8,736 nt of DNA from JANRLJ01 sp034437895. Lineage in GTDB: Bacteria; Chloroflexota; Anaerolineae; Aggregatilineales; Phototrophicaceae. Under the pieces are notes generated by a model that worked only from the letters and a program-made list of their open reading frames with translations, did no database searches and was not told the DNA's origin. The DNA is taken from assembly GCA_034437895.1 (NCBI GenBank), contig DAOTTO010000215.1, positions 1 to 8,736 of the forward strand, given 5' to 3'. Made by a program: the position numbers and the translations under genes. This document shows, piece after piece, positions 6,719 to 8,736 of this stretch. How positions within the stretch are numbered: position 1 is the first letter of the stretch; each line of letters starts with the position of its first letter.

Positions 6719-6937
6719 TGACAAGCCAAGAAAACGCTGGGGCATCATTTCATGTTACGATTTCTTAATCTCTCAGGGCAAATTTTGGTAATATGCACAA
6801 CGATATACTTGCGCTCTCCCGCTGAATATGTTAGTTTCCCCAATGGCAATATTAACCGTTTGCTCTGGATGGGTTAAGTTTTTGCTTAACGCTCCCTGCT
6901 CAATAGGTTCAATTTATACTTTGAAGGAGTATGCTCA

Positions 6938-8620
6938 ATGTCCAAATCAAGAAGCATCGTGCGTTTCTTGGGGCTGGCGTTTGTCTTGGTGCTGCTGGCT
7001 GTTTCTCTCAGCTCGGCGGGCGCACAGGATGGCAAAGTGCTGGTCACAGGTCTCAATATGGTGGCAGGCGATCCCGATAATGGGATGGATCCCTCCCTGT
7101 CCTCAACTGTTCAAGCTATTCAAGTCATCGAACATCTTTATGTCGGCCTTTCCCGCTTAGATGAAGAAACCGTCGCAGTTGAATCAGGTCTCGCAACCTG
7201 GACAGTCTCCGAAGACGGCCTGACTTATACCTTCTCCATCCTGCCCGAAATTTCTTGGGTGCGTTGGAATGGCACTGAAGTGGAACAAGTCACGGATGAA
7301 GCCGGAAACGTGCGCTATGTGACCGCTGGCGACTTCGCCTATGGCATTATGCGGACTCTGAATCCCGAAACTGCCAGCGACTATGCCTATGTATTGGCTC
7401 CGGTCATTGCTGGTGGAGTGGAATATAACGGCGGCGAAGGTGCGATGGAAGATGTCGGCGTGACGGTTGTGGATGATTCGACCCTCGAAATCACCACCGT
7501 CGATACTGCTGGCTTCAACATCAACATCCTCGGCCTGTGGATGGCGAATGCCCAACCTGCTTGGGCGATTGAAGAATTTGGCGACACTTGGGTGGAAGCC
7601 GAAAATCGCCAGAGCTATGGCCCCTTCGTCATGAGCGAGTGGAATCATGATGCAGACATCACCATCGTCCGTAATCCTTTCTGGGCTGGCACCGATAACA
7701 TCCCCGTCCCCGCGTTGGATGCCGTTGTCTTCCGTCTGATTGACGATACCGCGCAGTTCGCCGAATATCAGGCTGGCACCATGCAAGCCGCGACCACGCC
7801 TTCGTCAGAAATTGATCGTATTAAGGCTGATGCTGCATTGAACGAACAATATTATGCTGGCTTTGAATCATGCAGCATATATTATGGCTTCAATGTGGAA
7901 AAAGAACCGTTCACGAATGCCAATATCCGCCTTGCGTTCTCGCTGGCGATTGACCGTGAATCCCTCATGAATGATGTCACCCGCGATGGTCGCCTCCCAG
8001 CCCGCTTCTTCACCCGCCCCGGTGTGGTCGCTGGCCCAACGGTAGAAACCAACCCCGATTTGGGTGTCTCGCTTGATGTCGAAGGCGCTCAGGCTGCTTT
8101 AGCGGTTGGCGTGACCGAACTCGGTTTGGCCTCTGCCGATGAACTGCCGGGAATCACCCTGCAATTCGGCGATACCGAATACAATGGCTTAATCGCCCAA
8201 GCTGTTCAGCAGATGTGGGTAGAAAATCTCGGTATCGAAGTCTCCCTGCAACCGCTGGAAACCACCACCTACTATGATGTTCAGCAGGAAGATGCCGCGC
8301 AAATTCACCGTGCAGGCTGGTGCTATGATTATCCAGATGCCAACAGCTATCTGTACGATGTGTTCCGCACCGGCGCTTCCGCCAATTACCCCAACTTCTC
8401 TAATGAAGAGTTTGATGCCATTGTTGACGAAGCCCGCACCCTGAGCGACCCAGCAGAACGTCTGGCGATGTACGTCCGCGCCGAACAAATTCTCGTGGAA
8501 GAAGTCGCCGCCATTGCCCCGATCTACTGGCACACCACCCGCCAGATTGTGTCAGCCGATGTCGTCCGCACCTTCTCGCAGATCGGCTTCGAACGCTACG
8601 AAAATTGGGATTTGCAATAA
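6938..8620 (+). CDS. Extracellular solute-binding protein family 5 (oligopeptide/dipeptide type)
   Basis: At 560 residues this is a normal length for the OppA/DppA-like SBP_bac_5 family. Residues 1-29 are a Sec signal peptide (SKSRSIVR, hydrophobic core, AGA before QDG) without a lipobox. Family features run in order: DPSLSSTVQAIQVIEHLYVGL (51-71), the YTFSI strand (97-101), GDFAYGIMRTLNP (131-143), SYGPFVMSEW (226-235), FTNANIRLAFSLAIDRESL (325-343), which is the family signature, and the C-terminal WCYDYPDANSYLYD...NFSNEEFDAIVDEAR (461-500). The mature protein has two cysteines (312, 462). AAGGAG lies 8 nt before the chosen ATG; the ATG 7 nt earlier is out of frame. No permease or ATPase gene follows inside the window, and a hairpin element starts right after the stop, suggesting a single-gene unit. 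Ligands in this family include peptides, nickel and sugars, so the substrate is uncertain. Confidence 0.92.
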   Translation: MSKSRSIVRFLGLAFVLVLLAVSLSSAGAQDGKVLVTGLNMVAGDPDNGMDPSLSSTVQAIQVIEHLYVGLSRLDEETVAVESGLATWTVSEDGLTYTFSILPEISWVRWNGTEVEQVTDEAGNVRYVTAGDFAYGIMRTLNPETASDYAYVLAPVIAGGVEYNGGEGAMEDVGVTVVDDSTLEITTVDTAGFNINILGLWMANAQPAWAIEEFGDTWVEAENRQSYGPFVMSEWNHDADITIVRNPFWAGTDNIPVPALDAVVFRLIDDTAQFAEYQAGTMQAATTPSSEIDRIKADAALNEQYYAGFESCSIYYGFNVEKEPFTNANIRLAFSLAIDRESLMNDVTRDGRLPARFFTRPGVVAGPTVETNPDLGVSLDVEGAQAALAVGVTELGLASADELPGITLQFGDTEYNGLIAQAVQQMWVENLGIEVSLQPLETTTYYDVQQEDAAQIHRAGWCYDYPDANSYLYDVFRTGASANYPNFSNEEFDAIVDEARTLSDPAERLAMYVRAEQILVEEVAAIAPIYWHTTRQIVSADVVRTFSQIGFERYENWDLQ

Positions 8621-8621
8621 A

Positions 8622-8736
8622 TAACTGACGTTACGCAGCCGTCCGCTCCGGGTTCAAAACCCAGAGCTACCGAGCAATTTGGAAACCTCTAAAGAGGTTA
8701 ATAATCTTTACTTAACCCCTTCAGGGGTTTCCAAAC
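8622..8736. mobile_element. Multi-hairpin, MITE-like element, copy B (runs off window)
   Basis: It starts one base after the stop codon of the family-5 binding protein gene with TAACTGACGTTACGCAG, matching the right end of copy A at 15 of 17 positions. The hairpins follow in the same order: 8645-8667 (10-bp stem, one mismatch), 8684-8699 (AACCTC/GAGGTT) and 8714-8729 (AACCCC/GGGGTT). Blocks of 28, 22 and 24 bases are identical to the reverse complement of copy A, while the linkers differ by substitutions and small indels. The far end lies beyond the window. Relative to the gene before it, the orientation is the same as copy A. It may double as the terminator of this gene. Confidence 0.65.

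Larger units (their letters stand above)
6477..6937. other. Divergent intergenic region between the two transport units
   Basis: This 461-nt gap serves two divergent genes and contains no convincing coding sequence. Besides the palindrome and the two promoter candidates, it has a 6-bp inverted repeat CGCAAG/CTTGCG with an 8-nt spacer (6563-6582) and a small hairpin GTTAAG/CTTAAC (6873-6890) in the likely leader of the right-hand gene. I recognise no riboswitch fold. Confidence 0.6.

Noticed and set aside
6804..6920. Two TATACT hexamers (6804-6809 and 6915-6920) as -10 boxes for the right-hand gene
   Set aside because: Neither has a -35 box at suitable spacing, and a start from the second would remove most of the ribosome-binding site.
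6828..7160. A 110-codon open frame overlapping the start of the family-5 binding protein gene in another frame
   Set aside because: Its second half is a frame-shifted reading of the signal peptide region. The true gene has a good Shine-Dalgarno and family motifs.
7184..7786. A 200-codon open frame on the minus strand inside the family-5 binding protein gene
   Set aside because: It is fully antisense to a clear SBP_bac_5 coding sequence, with no domain, signal or ribosome-binding site of its own that I could support.
8645..8667. Hairpin loop GTTCAAAAC resembling a tRNA T-arm
   Set aside because: No anticodon, D or acceptor arms can be placed around it, the conserved pyrimidine of the T-loop is missing, and the same loop recurs in an inverted hairpin of the element.

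Overview
The window encodes surface and transport functions. It looks like a stretch of a Chloroflexota genome, most likely a mesophilic Anaerolineae-type lineage. That placement is inference from protein character: a MalG-type permease with an enlarged first extracytoplasmic loop, a MalF-type permease with extra N-terminal helices, solute-binding proteins exported by plain Sec signal peptides, and a beta-helix plus choice-of-anchor-Q surface protein. No rRNA, tRNA or housekeeping marker is present to settle it. Base composition is moderate and fairly even, and I see no prophage, CRISPR array or transposase gene.

Layout. (1) Positions 1-1751, minus strand, hold the first 583 codons of a secreted beta-helix protein that runs off the left edge. 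(2) Positions 1752-2125 are intergenic. They hold an AT-rich upstream region for that gene, a 180-bp multi-hairpin element with terminal inverted repeats flanked by TA, and a weak terminator for the operon to the right. (3) Positions 2126-6476, minus strand, are a three-gene carbohydrate-type ABC importer operon read right to left: binding protein (6476-5190), MalF-type permease (5050-3359) and MalG-type permease (3346-2126). No ATPase gene is present, so the ATPase is probably supplied in trans. The 139-nt gap between the binding-protein and permease genes contains three stem-loops. The last is an intrinsic-terminator-like 12-bp stem, probably used to lower permease expression. (4) Positions 6477-6937 are a 461-nt divergent promoter region with a LacI-type palindrome beside the operon start. 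(5) Positions 6938-8620, plus strand, encode a family-5 (oligopeptide/dipeptide-type) binding protein, apparently without its own permeases. (6) From 8622 to the window end there is a second copy of the hairpin element, inverted relative to the first but in the same orientation with respect to its upstream gene.

Together the genes describe nutrient capture: two unrelated binding proteins are transcribed divergently, one with its permease pair. The points most worth following up are the duplicated ~60-residue module inserted in the MalG-type permease, the six-helix N-terminal extension of the MalF-type permease, the hairpin/attenuator gap between them and the binding protein, and the repeated palindromic element that closes both transcription units.
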